This document shows positions 50,587 to 59,711 of a DNA stretch of 64,000 nt, piece by piece (the first letter of the stretch is position 1; each line of letters starts with the position of its first letter). The notes under the pieces were generated by a model that saw only the letters and a program-made list of their open reading frames with translations, made no database searches and was not told where the DNA came from. A program made the translations under genes and the position numbers. The stretch comes from an uncultured Anaerotruncus sp. (GTDB taxonomy: Bacteria; Bacillota; Clostridia; Oscillospirales; Acutalibacteraceae): NCBI GenBank assembly GCA_900539775.1, contig UQDL01000004.1, positions 110,695-174,694 of the forward strand, given 5' to 3'.

Positions 50587-52119
50587 TTAAAGAATAATTG
50601 ATTTTCCGGTCATCTCTGCCGGCTGATCAAGCCCCATAACCTTAAGCATTGTGGGAGCAATATCGCAAAGCCTGCCGCCATCACGAACCTTGCAGGGATA
50701 ATTAACAACAATGAAAGGCACGGGATTCGTGGTGTGAGCAGTGAAAGGCTCGCCGTTTTCATCAATCATTTTATCTGCATTGCCATGGTCTGCGGTAACA
50801 AAAAGCACGCCGCCCATTTCCTTAACGGCCTCTGCAAGAGAGCCGACGCAAGCATCAACGGTTTCAACAGCCTTGATTGCAGCGGGAATAATTCCCGTGT
50901 GGCCAACCATATCGCAGTTTGCAAAGTTTACGATAACTGCATCATATTTACCGCTTCTTACGGCCGCATTAAGCTTTTCAGAAACCTCAGGTGCGCTCAT
51001 TTCGGGCATAAGATCAAAGGTTGAAATCTTAGGAGAATCAACAAGAATTCTGTCCTCACCCGGATATTGCTTTTCCTCACCGCCGTTGAAGAAGAAGGTT
51101 ACATGGGCATATTTCTGAGTTTCGGCAATGCGAAGCTGAGTTTTGCCAAGAGAGGAAATATATTCGCCAAAGGTGTTTTTAAGAGTTTCGGGAGGGAATG
51201 CAACCTCAACATTCGGCATTTCCTCATCATACTGAGTCATGCAAACATAAACAAGCTTGAAAAAGCCTTTCTTTCTTTCAAAGCCTTTGAAATCGGGATC
51301 AACAAAGGTGCGTGTGATTTCTCTTGCACGGTCGGGGCGGAAGTTAAAGAAGATAACACTGTCGCCCTCTGAAACAGCACCTTCTGCGCCGCCGATAACG
51401 GTTGGAAGCACAAATTCATCTGTAAGATGCTTACCGTCCTCATCAACGGTTTCATAAGAAGCCTCTACGGCAGCAACAACATCATCTGCCTGAACGCCCT
51501 CACGATAAACCATTGCAGCATAAGCTTTTTCAACTCTGTCCCAAATATTATCACGGTCCATAGCATAAAATCTGCCCATTACAGAAGCGATTTTGCCAAC
51601 GCCGATTTCATTCATTTTAGCCTGAAGAGCTTTAAGATCCTCTACTGCCGATGCAGGGGGAACATCACGGCCGTCCAAAATTGCATGAACATAAACATTT
51701 TCCACTCCGTGCTTTTCGGCCATTTCAAGCAAGCCGTAAAGATGATCTATGTGGCTGTGAACGCCGCCCGGAGAAACAAGGCCGATAAGATGAAGTGCCT
51801 TGCCGGAATTTGCATTGCTTACGGCATCTAAAAGAGCCTTGTTATTATAAGCCTCGCCGTCTTGAAAAGCTTTTGTGATTCTTGTGAGAGGCTGATAAAC
51901 TATTCTGCCTGCGCCGATATTTGTGTGGCCTACCTCGCTGTTACCCATTTGGCCGTCCGGCAAACCTACATCAAGGCCCGAAGCGCCGATATAAGTCATC
52001 GGGCATTCTGCCATAAGTTTATCAAGATTTGGCTTTTTTGCCATTGCAATTGCATTTCCTTTAACGGAATCGCTTTTACCGAAACCGTCCATAATACATA
52101 AAACAACCGGTTTTTTCAT
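50587..52119 (-). CDS. gpmI: 2,3-bisphosphoglycerate-independent phosphoglycerate mutase
   Basis: A 510-residue Mn-dependent mutase converting 3- to 2-phosphoglycerate. Metal and phospho-Ser motifs: VLCIMDGFG, QMGNSEVGHTNIGAGR (catalytic Ser), HAILDGRDVPP, VNFANCDMVGHTG, and VTADHGNADKM. It follows tpiA and pgk on the same strand. The enolase and GAPDH genes are not in the window. Confidence 0.98.
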   Translation of the reverse strand: MKKPVVLCIMDGFGKSDSVKGNAIAMAKKPNLDKLMAECPMTYIGASGLDVGLPDGQMGNSEVGHTNIGAGRIVYQPLTRITKAFQDGEAYNNKALLDAVSNANSGKALHLIGLVSPGGVHSHIDHLYGLLEMAEKHGVENVYVHAILDGRDVPPASAVEDLKALQAKMNEIGVGKIASVMGRFYAMDRDNIWDRVEKAYAAMVYREGVQADDVVAAVEASYETVDEDGKHLTDEFVLPTVIGGAEGAVSEGDSVIFFNFRPDRAREITRTFVDPDFKGFERKKGFFKLVYVCMTQYDEEMPNVEVAFPPETLKNTFGEYISSLGKTQLRIAETQKYAHVTFFFNGGEEKQYPGEDRILVDSPKISTFDLMPEMSAPEVSEKLNAAVRSGKYDAVIVNFANCDMVGHTGIIPAAIKAVETVDACVGSLAEAVKEMGGVLFVTADHGNADKMIDENGEPFTAHTTNPVPFIVVNYPCKVRDGGRLCDIAPTMLKVMGLDQPAEMTGKSIIL

Positions 52120-52179
52120 AAAAAACCCTCCTGTGATATTTTATTTAAAAAAGCCTTCCGAAGGGAAGGCTTTTCAGAC

Positions 52180-52947
52180 TTATTTGCTTGCCGCTTTAAC
52201 AATAACGGAAAAATCCTGAGCCTTGAGTGACGCACCGCCGATAAGGCCGCCGTCTACATTTTCTTTTGCAAGAAGCTCCTCAGCATTTTTTGCATTCATT
52301 GAGCCGCCGTATTGAATTGTTACGGACTGAGCAGCTGCATCGCCGTATGCCTCTGCAATAGCTGCACGAACATAGCCGTTGCCTTCATTTGCCTGATCTG
52401 CTGTGGCTGTTACGCCCGTGCCGATTGCCCAAACGGGCTCATAAGCGATGATAACATCTTTAAGCTGCTCTACGCTTACATTTGTGAGAGCCATTTTCGT
52501 TTGATATTTCAAAAGAGTTTCTGTGTAGCCAAGCTCTCTTTGCTCAAGAGTTTCGCCAACGCAAACGATGGGCTTTAAGCCTTTTTCAAGAGCCTTGAGC
52601 GTGCGAAGATTAACGGTTTGATCTGTTTCGCCGAAATAAGTTCTTCTTTCGCTGTGGCCGATTACAACATATTCAACACCAAGCTCATTAAGCATATCTG
52701 CACTTACTTCGCCGGTGTAAGCGCCGCTGTCTTTAAAATGAACATTTTCAGCGCCGATTTTAATGTTTGAGCCTTTGGCAGCCTCAACCGCTGCCGGAAC
52801 ATCAACAAAAGGAACGCACAAAACAACGCCGCAATCCGCATCTGCAACAAGCGGCTTCATTTCGTTGATAAGGGCTGTTGTTTGCGCAGGAGTGTTATTC
52901 ATTTTCCAGTTACCTGCGATAACTGCTTTTCTAACTGCTTTATTCAT
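52180..52947 (-). CDS. tpiA: Triosephosphate isomerase
   Basis: A 255-residue TIM. AGNWKMNNTPAQ holds the active-site Asn and Lys, VIGHSERR the electrophile His, YEPVWAIGTG the catalytic Glu, and GGLIGGASL the phosphate-binding loop. GAGGTAGTATATTA precedes the ATG. Between pgk and gpmI. Confidence 0.98.
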   Translation of the reverse strand: MNKAVRKAVIAGNWKMNNTPAQTTALINEMKPLVADADCGVVLCVPFVDVPAAVEAAKGSNIKIGAENVHFKDSGAYTGEVSADMLNELGVEYVVIGHSERRTYFGETDQTVNLRTLKALEKGLKPIVCVGETLEQRELGYTETLLKYQTKMALTNVSVEQLKDVIIAYEPVWAIGTGVTATADQANEGNGYVRAAIAEAYGDAAAQSVTIQYGGSMNAKNAEELLAKENVDGGLIGGASLKAQDFSVIVKAASK

Positions 52948-52976
52948 TAATATACTACCTCTTTTATAAAAGAATT

Positions 52977-54176
52977 TTAGTCTTTATCCATAAGAGCGGC
53001 AATGCCGGGAAGCTCTTTGCCCTCAAGGAATTCAAGAGAAGCGCCGCCGCCGGTGGAAATATGGCTCATCTTATCGCTGAAGCCAAGCTTTGTTACTGCT
53101 GCAACCGAGTCACCGCCGCCAACGATTGAAATTGCGCCTGAATCTGCAACAGCCTTTGCAACTGCGATTGTGCCTGCCGCAAAGTTGTCCCATTCCGAAA
53201 CGCCCATGGGGCCGTTCCAAATAACGGTGCCTGCGCCCTTAATTGCATCTGCAAAAAGGATCTGAGTTTTGGGGCCGATATCAAGACCCATCCAGCCATC
53301 GGGAATCTCATCGCTGTTTACAATCATAGCCTCTGTGTGTTCATCATATTCCTTGCCAACCTTGTTATCAACAGGAATAAGGAATTTAACTCCCTTAGCC
53401 TCTGCATCCTTCATCATTTGGCCGGCGTTTTCAACCTGATCTTCTTCAAGAAGAGATGTGCCGATGTGGTGACCGAGAGCTTTCATAAAGGTGTAAGCCA
53501 TGCCGCCGCCTACGATAAGTGTGTCGCACTTATCAAGAAGATTTGTGATTACGCCGATTTTATCGGAAACCTTTGCGCCGCCGAGAATTGCAACGAGGGG
53601 ACGCTTGGGATTTGCAAGCGCACCGCCCATAAAGGTGATTTCCTTTTGAATAAGATAGCCGCAAACAGCAGGAAGATAAGCCGCAACGCCTGTTGTGGAG
53701 CAATGTGCTCTGTGAGCTGTGCCGAAAGCATCGTTTACGAAAACTTCTGCAAGAGAAGCAAGCTCTTTGGAGAAATTCTCTTCATTCTTTGTTTCTTCTT
53801 TTCTGAAGCGAACATTTTCAAGAAGCATAACTTCGCCGTCTTTAAGCTCTGCAGCCATTTTCTTTGCATTATCGCCTACAACATTTTCATCTTCTGCAAG
53901 CTTAACATCCTGGCCAAGGTACTCGGTGAGCCTTTTAGCTACGGGAGCAAGGCTGAATTCGGGCTTATATTCACCCTTCGGTCTGCCGAGATGAGAGCAA
54001 AGGATAACCTTTGCACCTTGTGCGATAAGATATTTAATTGTTGGAAGTGCGGCAACAATTCTTTTATCGTTTGTGATTTCGCCATCCTTAAGCGGAACAT
54101 TGAAATCGCAGCGAACAAGAACCTTTTTGCCTGCTACATCGATATCTTCGATTGTTTTTTTGTTCAAAGCATTCAT
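52977..54176 (-). CDS. pgk: Phosphoglycerate kinase
   Basis: A 399-residue PGK. VRCDFNVPLKDGEITNDKRI, SHLGRPKGEYKPEFSLAPVA, RFRKEETKNEENFSKELASL, and the C-terminal NGPMGVSEW and GGGDSVAAV nucleotide blocks are all present. GAGGTAATCATA precedes the ATG. First gene of pgk-tpiA-gpmI, with its own promoter. Confidence 0.98.
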   Translation of the reverse strand: MNALNKKTIEDIDVAGKKVLVRCDFNVPLKDGEITNDKRIVAALPTIKYLIAQGAKVILCSHLGRPKGEYKPEFSLAPVAKRLTEYLGQDVKLAEDENVVGDNAKKMAAELKDGEVMLLENVRFRKEETKNEENFSKELASLAEVFVNDAFGTAHRAHCSTTGVAAYLPAVCGYLIQKEITFMGGALANPKRPLVAILGGAKVSDKIGVITNLLDKCDTLIVGGGMAYTFMKALGHHIGTSLLEEDQVENAGQMMKDAEAKGVKFLIPVDNKVGKEYDEHTEAMIVNSDEIPDGWMGLDIGPKTQILFADAIKGAGTVIWNGPMGVSEWDNFAAGTIAVAKAVADSGAISIVGGGDSVAAVTKLGFSDKMSHISTGGGASLEFLEGKELPGIAALMDKD

Positions 54177-54232
54177 TATGATTACCTCTCATTTAATATT
54201 ATAAGAAAAGTGTTCTTATTTTCCACGAATTT

Positions 54233-54261
54233 ATTATAAATTAGTTAATCACTAAAATCAA
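54233..54261 (-). promoter_or_regulatory. Sigma-A promoter of the pgk-tpiA-gpmI operon
   Basis: Minus strand TTGATT (54261-54256), 17-base spacer, TATAAT (54238-54233). Confidence 0.7.
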
Positions 54262-54324
54262 TACATATTTTTCAACAGATATGGGCAACACATTTGTTAT
54301 ATTTTTGTCAATCTTAATCAAAAC

Positions 54325-54358
54325 CAAAGCGCCTTGGGCAAAAAAGCCGAAGGCGCTG
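54325..54358 (-). terminator. Terminator after the asparaginase gene
   Basis: AGCGCCTT and AAGGCGCT arms with inner GC/GC around A6; on the minus strand TTGGTTTTG follows. Confidence 0.65.
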
Positions 54359-54361
54359 CGA

Positions 54362-55375
54362 TTAAAGTGCTATATCCGCCTGCATAAAACGAGCAAGGGC
54401 TTTGCCTTTAAACGGCGCAAGCCAAGCCCTGATATATGCATTTGAAAAGGTTAAATCAAGCGGGATTATTCCGAGAGAATCAAAAGCGCAGGAGCTTTCG
54501 TAAATATCGCCCGCCGGAACAGAAACCGCAAAAACGGGAATGTTTTTTTCCTTGCAGTCGGCACAGAATTTCTGAAAATCCAAGCTTGCGGTGTTTAAAG
54601 TTCCGCTGTGATAGGGGCGAATAACAACAGCCTTTTTGCCTGCCAAATCAAAGCAGTAATCACAGCCCGGAACACATTGCAGGGCAAGCACACCGGATCG
54701 CTGCGAAAATTCAACCTTACCTATTCCGAAATCCGCAAGCGAAGCAGCTTTTGCACTGCTTTCACCAACGGCAAAAGCATCATTTTTACATTTTTTCGAA
54801 GCTTTGTTTTTGCCGAAATTTTCATTATGATTTAATGCAAAATAACCTTTTTCCGCAAGGAATGCGCTGCCCTCGGGATAAGTTAACAGGTGCTCCGCAT
54901 CAAGAATTTCGGCACATTCATTGCCGATGTTTTTATAGGAAACACGCACACCGGGAGCATTGCTGCTTTTAAGAAACCGCACAGCACCGTTAAAATTTTC
55001 AAATCCGTTTGACCGTGAATCACCGAGAGGATGATCCGCACTTACAAGCACAACGGAAACGGCTTTGCCTGCAAAAGCATATGCAAGAGCTGCGGCAGAA
55101 AACTGCAAAGTATCCGTGCCGTGGCAAACAATGATTTTTTCGCCGCCGTTTTCGGCAATTTCACGCACACAGGAAATGAGCATATTTAAATTATCGGAAC
55201 ATAAATTTTCGCTGAGTGCAAAATACGGCGAAACAATTTCAAACGAAACATCATTACCGTGAATTGACGAATAATTTTGCAAAAGCACGGATTTTGAAGA
55301 ATCCGCAGGTGAAATAACACCGCCCGAGGCCGTGCTGCCGATTGTGCCGCCGGTGAAAACAACGTGAATTTTCAT
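54362..55375 (-). CDS. L-asparaginase family protein
   Basis: A 337-residue cytoplasmic asparaginase (no signal peptide). VVFTGGTIGSTASGG has the first catalytic Thr region and VCHGTDTLQFSAAAL the second Thr-Asp pair; SADHPLGDSRSNGFENF is also typical. The start is the ATG at 55375 with GGAGGGTGCA upstream. In a strain that may make Asn on tRNA, this enzyme would recycle free Asn to Asp. Whether it is AnsA-like or another member is not clear. Confidence 0.9.
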   Translation of the reverse strand: MKIHVVFTGGTIGSTASGGVISPADSSKSVLLQNYSSIHGNDVSFEIVSPYFALSENLCSDNLNMLISCVREIAENGGEKIIVCHGTDTLQFSAAALAYAFAGKAVSVVLVSADHPLGDSRSNGFENFNGAVRFLKSSNAPGVRVSYKNIGNECAEILDAEHLLTYPEGSAFLAEKGYFALNHNENFGKNKASKKCKNDAFAVGESSAKAASLADFGIGKVEFSQRSGVLALQCVPGCDYCFDLAGKKAVVIRPYHSGTLNTASLDFQKFCADCKEKNIPVFAVSVPAGDIYESSCAFDSLGIIPLDLTFSNAYIRAWLAPFKGKALARFMQADIAL

Positions 55376-55504
55376 TGCACCCTCCAAAAAATGTTTTTGC
55401 CTTTGCGGAAAATTCAAAAATCCGCAAAGCGGCCTAAAAAGCGCCGTTACATGAAACACGCAATCGGCCTGACAAAACAAAAAACAAAACAACCAACAAA
55501 AGAA

Positions 55505-55534
55505 AAAAACCGCACTGAAAATCAGTACGGTTTA
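55505..55534 (-). terminator. Terminator after tRNA-Glu
   Basis: AAACCG(C)ACTG and CAGT(A)CGGTTT arms; A7 on the plus strand becomes the T-run. Confidence 0.7.
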
Positions 55535-55536
55535 TT

Positions 55537-55611
55537 TGGTGACCCGGACGAGAATCGAACTCGTGTTACCGCCGTGAAAGGGCGGTGTCTTAACCGCTTG
55601 ACCACCGGGCC
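55537..55611 (-). tRNA. tRNA-Glu(TTC)
   Basis: Minus-strand cloverleaf. Acceptor GGCCCGG/CCGGGTC, anticodon stem CCGCC/GGCGG, loop CTTTCAC with anticodon TTC (55578-55576), T arm AGTTCGATTCT, CCA encoded. Two bases downstream of tRNA-Met. Confidence 0.95.
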
Positions 55612-55613
55612 AT

Positions 55614-55690
55614 TGGTGGCTTTAACTGGATTCGAACCAGTGACACTGCGGGTATGAACCGCATGCTCTAGCCAACTGAGCTATAAAGCC
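55614..55690 (-). tRNA. tRNA-Met(CAT), elongator type
   Basis: Acceptor GGCTTTA/TAAAGCC is fully paired, so it is not an initiator tRNA. The anticodon stem TGCGG/CCGCA encloses loop TTCATAC with CAT (55656-55654). A lysidine-type tRNA-Ile cannot be excluded, but the sequence is closer to elongator Met. CCA encoded. Confidence 0.9.
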
Positions 55691-55721
55691 ATTTGACAAA
55701 GCTCTGTTACAAGCAAGGTAG

Positions 55722-55750
55722 ATTATATTATATAAACTTCCATTTGTCAA
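55722..55750 (-). promoter_or_regulatory. Perfect consensus sigma-A promoter of tRNA-Met/tRNA-Glu
   Basis: Minus strand TTGACA (55750-55745), 17-base spacer, TATAAT (55727-55722). Confidence 0.9.
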
Positions 55751-55798
55751 CACTTTTTTTCACGAAAACGAAAGACTTTTTTTACAGCCCCGAAATTA

Positions 55799-55811
55799 GC
55801 ACATATGTTTG
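55799..55811. promoter_or_regulatory. Probable LexA operator
   Basis: GCACATATGTTTG resembles the Gram-positive SOS box GAACATATGTTC, with core ACATATGT intact. It overlaps the -35 box of the lexA promoter. Confidence 0.55.
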
Positions 55812-55837
55812 ACAAATTTCGACACCGATGTTATTAT
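55809..55837 (+). promoter_or_regulatory. Sigma-A promoter of lexA
   Basis: TTGACA (55809-55814), 17-base spacer, TATTAT (55832-55837). Confidence 0.7.
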
Positions 55838-55875
55838 ATGATTGTTATTATTATAATTTAAAAGATGTGATATAT

Positions 55876-56463
55876 ATGAAAGAAATAAATAAAACCCAAA
55901 AGGCAGTGCTTGAATTTATAAAAGACACAATCGGCGAGCGCGGCGTTGCGCCTTCGGTCAGAGAAATCGGAGAGGCTGTGGGGCTTCGCTCCACTTCCTC
56001 CGTGCAATACAACTTAAATGCGCTTGAGCAGGCAGGCTATATTGAAAGAGACCCTAACCTGAAGCGCACAATCAGGCTCAGCGGCAGCAACATGAAAACC
56101 ACACCCGTTCCCCTTTTAGGCACGGTTGCGGCAGGTGTGCCGATTTTGGCGCAGGAGATGATTGAGGAATATATTCCCGTGGCGCTGAATAAGGGCGGAG
56201 AATTTTTTGCGCTTCATGTTAAGGGTGATTCAATGATAAACGCCCATATTGAGAGCGGCGATATTATCATTGTGCAAAAAACACCTGTTGCAAACAACGG
56301 CGACATTGTTGTGGCTCTTATCGGCGATGAAGCAACCGTTAAAAGATACTATAAAGAAAAGGGGCATTTCCGCCTTCAACCGGAAAACGACGATTACGAG
56401 CCGATAATAGTTGACGAGCTGGTGTTGCTCGGCAAGGTTGTTTCCCTTATCAGAAACTATTGA
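55876..56463 (+). CDS. lexA: LexA repressor
   Basis: A 195-residue SOS repressor. Winged-helix domain (1-65) with VREIGEAVGLRSTSSVQYN; linker; then the autocleavage domain with Ala-Gly in GTVAAGVPIL, catalytic Ser in VKGDSMINA and Lys in ATVKRYY. Start at the ATG at 55876; the upstream open frame lies over the promoter. The operator at 55799 implies self-repression. No divergent SOS gene is beside it; the neighbour is the tRNA pair. Confidence 0.97.
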   Translation: MKEINKTQKAVLEFIKDTIGERGVAPSVREIGEAVGLRSTSSVQYNLNALEQAGYIERDPNLKRTIRLSGSNMKTTPVPLLGTVAAGVPILAQEMIEEYIPVALNKGGEFFALHVKGDSMINAHIESGDIIIVQKTPVANNGDIVVALIGDEATVKRYYKEKGHFRLQPENDDYEPIIVDELVLLGKVVSLIRNY

Positions 56464-56692
56464 TTTGCGGCGAAAATGGCTTTAATTTCGCCAATAATAT
56501 TGTGATTTGTGTTTGATTTAGGGCTATTATCAAAAAAGAGTTTATTTTTACACGGCTTTGGTTTATAATTGTAATAATATAGAAATTTATGCTGCGTAAG
56601 AAAACGGCAGCACATAAAGCACGGTAACCCGCCATGCTTGTGCAGCGCCGCATTTATGAAAGGCAGCAAAAACAGCAAGAGGTATTTTTAAT

Positions 56693-57514
56693 ATGAGCGA
56701 ATGCACACACGATTGTTCAACCTGCTCGCAGAACTGCGGCGACAGAAAACCGCAGAGCCTGCAAAAGCCGATGAACAAATATTCAAACATCAAAAATGTT
56801 ATTGGCATTGTAAGCGGCAAAGGCGGAGTAGGAAAAAGCCTGGTTGCATGCATGCTTGCCTCAGCCTGCGCAAAAGCCGGGCTTAAGGTTGGCGTTTTGG
56901 ATGCGGACATCACGGGCCCATCCGTGCCTAAATCCTTTGGAGTGCACAGCAAAGCCATGCAGGACGATGAATGCCTGCTTCCCTTTGTTACCGAAAGCGG
57001 AATAAAAATCATGAGCATAAACATGATGCTTGCAGATGAAAACTCTCCCGTTGTTTGGAGAGGGCCCGTTATCAGCGGCGTTGTGGAGCAATTTTGGACA
57101 GATGTTCGCTGGGGCGAGCTTGATTATCTTTTTGTGGATATGCCGCCGGGAACCGGCGATGTTGCGCTTACCGTTTTTCAAAGTTTACCCGTAAGCGGAA
57201 CTGTTATAGTTTCCACACCGCAGGATCTTGTTAAAATGATTGTAAACAAAGCTGTTAACATGGCAAAGATGATGAACATTCCGGTGCTTGGCCTTGTGGA
57301 AAACATGAGCTATTATGTTTGCCCCGATTGCGGCAAAAAGCACGCTGTTTTCGGCGAATCACAAATAGATGAAACGGCAAAGGAGCTTGGGCTTCCCGTG
57401 CTTGCAAAGTTGCCGATAGACCCCAAAATCAACCGCCTTGTTGATGAGGGCAAAATTGAAGAGGTTAACACCGAGGCGCTTTCCGATTTTGTGGAGGCGC
57501 TCTTGCAAAAGTAA
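56693..57514 (+). CDS. Mrp/NBP35-type Fe-S carrier ATPase
   Basis: A 273-residue P-loop ATPase of the Mrp/ApbC family, which carries or inserts iron-sulfur clusters. The N-terminus is Cys-rich (CTHDCSTCSQNCGD). The deviant Walker A is GIVSGKGGVGKSLVA, Walker B YLFVDMPPGTGDVAL, and the CxxC that binds the bridging cluster is VCPDCGKKH. AGAGG precedes the ATG. It begins a run of four same-strand genes. Confidence 0.96.
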   Translation: MSECTHDCSTCSQNCGDRKPQSLQKPMNKYSNIKNVIGIVSGKGGVGKSLVACMLASACAKAGLKVGVLDADITGPSVPKSFGVHSKAMQDDECLLPFVTESGIKIMSINMMLADENSPVVWRGPVISGVVEQFWTDVRWGELDYLFVDMPPGTGDVALTVFQSLPVSGTVIVSTPQDLVKMIVNKAVNMAKMMNIPVLGLVENMSYYVCPDCGKKHAVFGESQIDETAKELGLPVLAKLPIDPKINRLVDEGKIEEVNTEALSDFVEALLQK

Positions 57515-57531
57515 ACACACAGGAGGCACAT

Positions 57532-58029
57532 ATGGCAAAAAGAGAAGATTATATTTCTTGGGATGAATATTTTATGGGTGTTGCATTACTTTCGGCGATG
57601 CGCAGCAAGGATCCGAACACACAAGTCGGCGCTTGCATAGTAAATGACGACAACCGCATAGTAAGCGTTGGCTACAACGGCTTTCCGAGGGGCTGCTCGG
57701 ACGAAGCTTTTCCGTGGGATCGCACGGGAGATAACCCAAACGACACAAAATATCCTTTTGTGTGCCACGCTGAGCTTAATGCAATTTTAAATTCAAACGG
57801 CATCGGCATCAAGGGTGCACGCATATATGTGGCTCTTTTCCCCTGCAACGAATGTGCCAAAGCAATTATCCAAGCCGGCATCAAAGAAGTTATTTTTATG
57901 AGTGACAAATATGCAAACACGGATAACAACAGAGCAAGCCGCAAAATGCTGGAAGCAGCCGGAATTAAGCTTACCAAATTTGAAAGCGGCAAAACCATAA
58001 CCCTTGATTTTAATGCGGAGAAGGTTTGA
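57532..58029 (+). CDS. comEB: dCMP deaminase
   Basis: A 165-residue zinc-dependent deoxycytidylate deaminase making dUMP for thymidylate synthesis. The zinc site is VCHAELNAI and FPCNECAKA. SKDPNTQVGACIVN and GYNGFPRGCSD are typical. AGGAGGCACAT precedes the ATG. ComEB is the Bacillus name for this family. It ends two bases before the following gene. Confidence 0.94.
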   Translation: MAKREDYISWDEYFMGVALLSAMRSKDPNTQVGACIVNDDNRIVSVGYNGFPRGCSDEAFPWDRTGDNPNDTKYPFVCHAELNAILNSNGIGIKGARIYVALFPCNECAKAIIQAGIKEVIFMSDKYANTDNNRASRKMLEAAGIKLTKFESGKTITLDFNAEKV

Positions 58030-58031
58030 TT

Positions 58032-58619
58032 TTGGAATTTGATATTTACGATTTTGACAAAACCCTGGTGCCGTTTGACAGCGGCTCGCTTTTCATTGCA
58101 TATTGCACACTGCATTATCCCTGGATTATCATAACATTTCCGCTGATGATAATTGCGGCATTGCTTATGGCGCTAAAAATAATCCGCTTTACGCAATTCA
58201 AAAAGATTTGCTTTATATTTTTGCCGCTTATTCCGCTGCAAAAGGCCGTTTGCGGCTTTTGGAACAAACACGAAAAGCAGCTTTTTCCTTGGTTTGCAAA
58301 AAGGAAGCGCAAGGGCATAGTTATAAGCGCTTCACCGGATTTTCTGCTTGAAGAAATTTCAAAGCGAGCGGGATTTGATTATCTTATATGCACCCGACAC
58401 AACAAAAAGAGCGGAATGATTATCGGCGAAAATTGCCGAGGTAAAGAAAAGGTTAGGCGCCTGTTCGACGAATTCGGAACGGATGTAAAAATCATTGATG
58501 TTTATTCAGATTCATATAAGCACGATAAATACATATTTTCGCTTGCAACGGGCAACTGCTACCACATTGAAAACGGCAAGAGAATAAAATTTAACTACAA
58601 AGAAAAATACGGTGAATAA
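58032..58619 (+). CDS. HAD phosphatase, SerB-like, with membrane segment
   Basis: A 195-residue HAD superfamily protein. The catalytic start is IYDFDKTLVPFDSGS, motif II is VISASPDFL, and motif III/IV are GKEKVRRL and DVYSDSYKHD. Residues 30-75 form two hydrophobic stretches (WIIITFPLMIIAALLMA and ICFIFLPLIPL), so the cap is probably membrane-associated. The start is taken as TTG 58032, seven bases after GAAGG. A second TTG at 58026 is also in frame. The substrate is unknown, perhaps a lipid phosphate. Confidence 0.85.
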   Translation: MEFDIYDFDKTLVPFDSGSLFIAYCTLHYPWIIITFPLMIIAALLMALKIIRFTQFKKICFIFLPLIPLQKAVCGFWNKHEKQLFPWFAKRKRKGIVISASPDFLLEEISKRAGFDYLICTRHNKKSGMIIGENCRGKEKVRRLFDEFGTDVKIIDVYSDSYKHDKYIFSLATGNCYHIENGKRIKFNYKEKYGE

Positions 58620-58622
58620 CAA

Positions 58623-59540
58623 ATGGAAAATAAAAGCCACGGAAAAATTATAATATCTGTTTTAGTTGCGCTGCTTGTGTTTCTTTGCACTGCCGGCGGC
58701 TTATATTACGCAAAAGTTTATCAGCCATCCATAAAGCAGGCAACGCAGGAATCAACCCGCGTTGCTCAGCAGGATTCCGCGCCGCAAAAAGCGGGAGAGC
58801 GAATCTTGCTTGCAGAAATCAAAGAAAGCGGTCTTGCGCTTTACAAAGACGGCGATTACATAATCCTTTCTCAGGACGGGCAAGAAACCGAATATTCAGA
58901 CTGGGCAAGCGATTTCACTTCGAAGACGCCGACGCTTTATTATGAAGACATAAATAACGACGGCGCAAAAGAAATCTTAATAACCGCATACGAAAACACC
59001 GACGAAACCTACAACAAATCCTTAAACGGCCTTTATGTGATTTCGGCAAGCGGCGAAGCCGGAAACAGAACATATGACGTTCGTTACACCAACAGCCAAA
59101 TTTGGAGCGACTATTTCGGCAAATATGTTACCTTATTTTTAAACCAGCCGGATGCATCGCCCGATTTGGTGCAATTTGCAATGAGCTATAAAAATCTGCC
59201 TATTGAATACGATCCGCAAACAGGCTATGCAAACAAGCAGCAAAAAAGCTCGCCAAACAGCAAGGTATGGTATGCCACGGCACCTAAGGCAAACGGCAAA
59301 AACTGCACATTTTATAAAATGGCAACCGCACCATGCGTTATAGAATTAGACAAAGAAACGCACATGCCCCGTGTTTTTACGGATATTTATGCAGTTTACA
59401 GCGAATCTGAGCAGCCGCAATATTTGGGCAGACTTTACACGCAAATCACGCTTTCAACAGACGGCAAATTGACCATTGCATCACGAAGCGTTGGCTTTTC
59501 GCCAAACAATGAGTTTGCCGCAGAAGATCCGAGAAAATAA
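58623..59540 (+). CDS. Membrane-anchored protein with an FG-GAP-like motif, unknown role
   Basis: A 305-residue protein with an N-terminal anchor (IIISVLVALLVFLCTAGGLYY, about 9-29), then an extracytoplasmic domain. Around residue 115 it has YEDINNDGAKEILITAYEN, similar to FG-GAP/VCBS calcium-binding repeat units. The rest is beta-rich. It follows the HAD gene by three bases, with GGTG as a weak binding site. I do not recognise a named family. Confidence 0.8.
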   Translation: MENKSHGKIIISVLVALLVFLCTAGGLYYAKVYQPSIKQATQESTRVAQQDSAPQKAGERILLAEIKESGLALYKDGDYIILSQDGQETEYSDWASDFTSKTPTLYYEDINNDGAKEILITAYENTDETYNKSLNGLYVISASGEAGNRTYDVRYTNSQIWSDYFGKYVTLFLNQPDASPDLVQFAMSYKNLPIEYDPQTGYANKQQKSSPNSKVWYATAPKANGKNCTFYKMATAPCVIELDKETHMPRVFTDIYAVYSESEQPQYLGRLYTQITLSTDGKLTIASRSVGFSPNNEFAAEDPRK

Positions 59541-59602
59541 AAAAACGGCAGTTTTTAATTCTTAATTTTTTATAAAAAGGGCATTATAATGAAGGGGTTT
59601 TA

Positions 59603-59631
59603 TTGCAGTTTAATTTGGGCTGTGTTATAAT
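59603..59631 (+). promoter_or_regulatory. Sigma-A promoter of degV
   Basis: TTGCAG (59603-59608), 17-base spacer, TATAAT (59626-59631). Confidence 0.65.
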
Positions 59632-59644
59632 AGCCTCTCACAAC

Positions 59645-59671
59645 ATACACCGAATTATAAATTCGGTGTAT
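59645..59671. promoter_or_regulatory. 12-base perfect inverted repeat in the degV leader
   Basis: ATACACCGAATT (59645-59656), 3-base spacer, AATTCGGTGTAT (59660-59671). It starts about 14 bases after the -10 box and ends 40 bases before the ATG. It could be a repressor operator or an RNA hairpin. Confidence 0.6.
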
Positions 59672-59711
59672 ATAATAATCAAAATAAAAGGCAAAAGAAA
59701 GGAAGCGGAAA

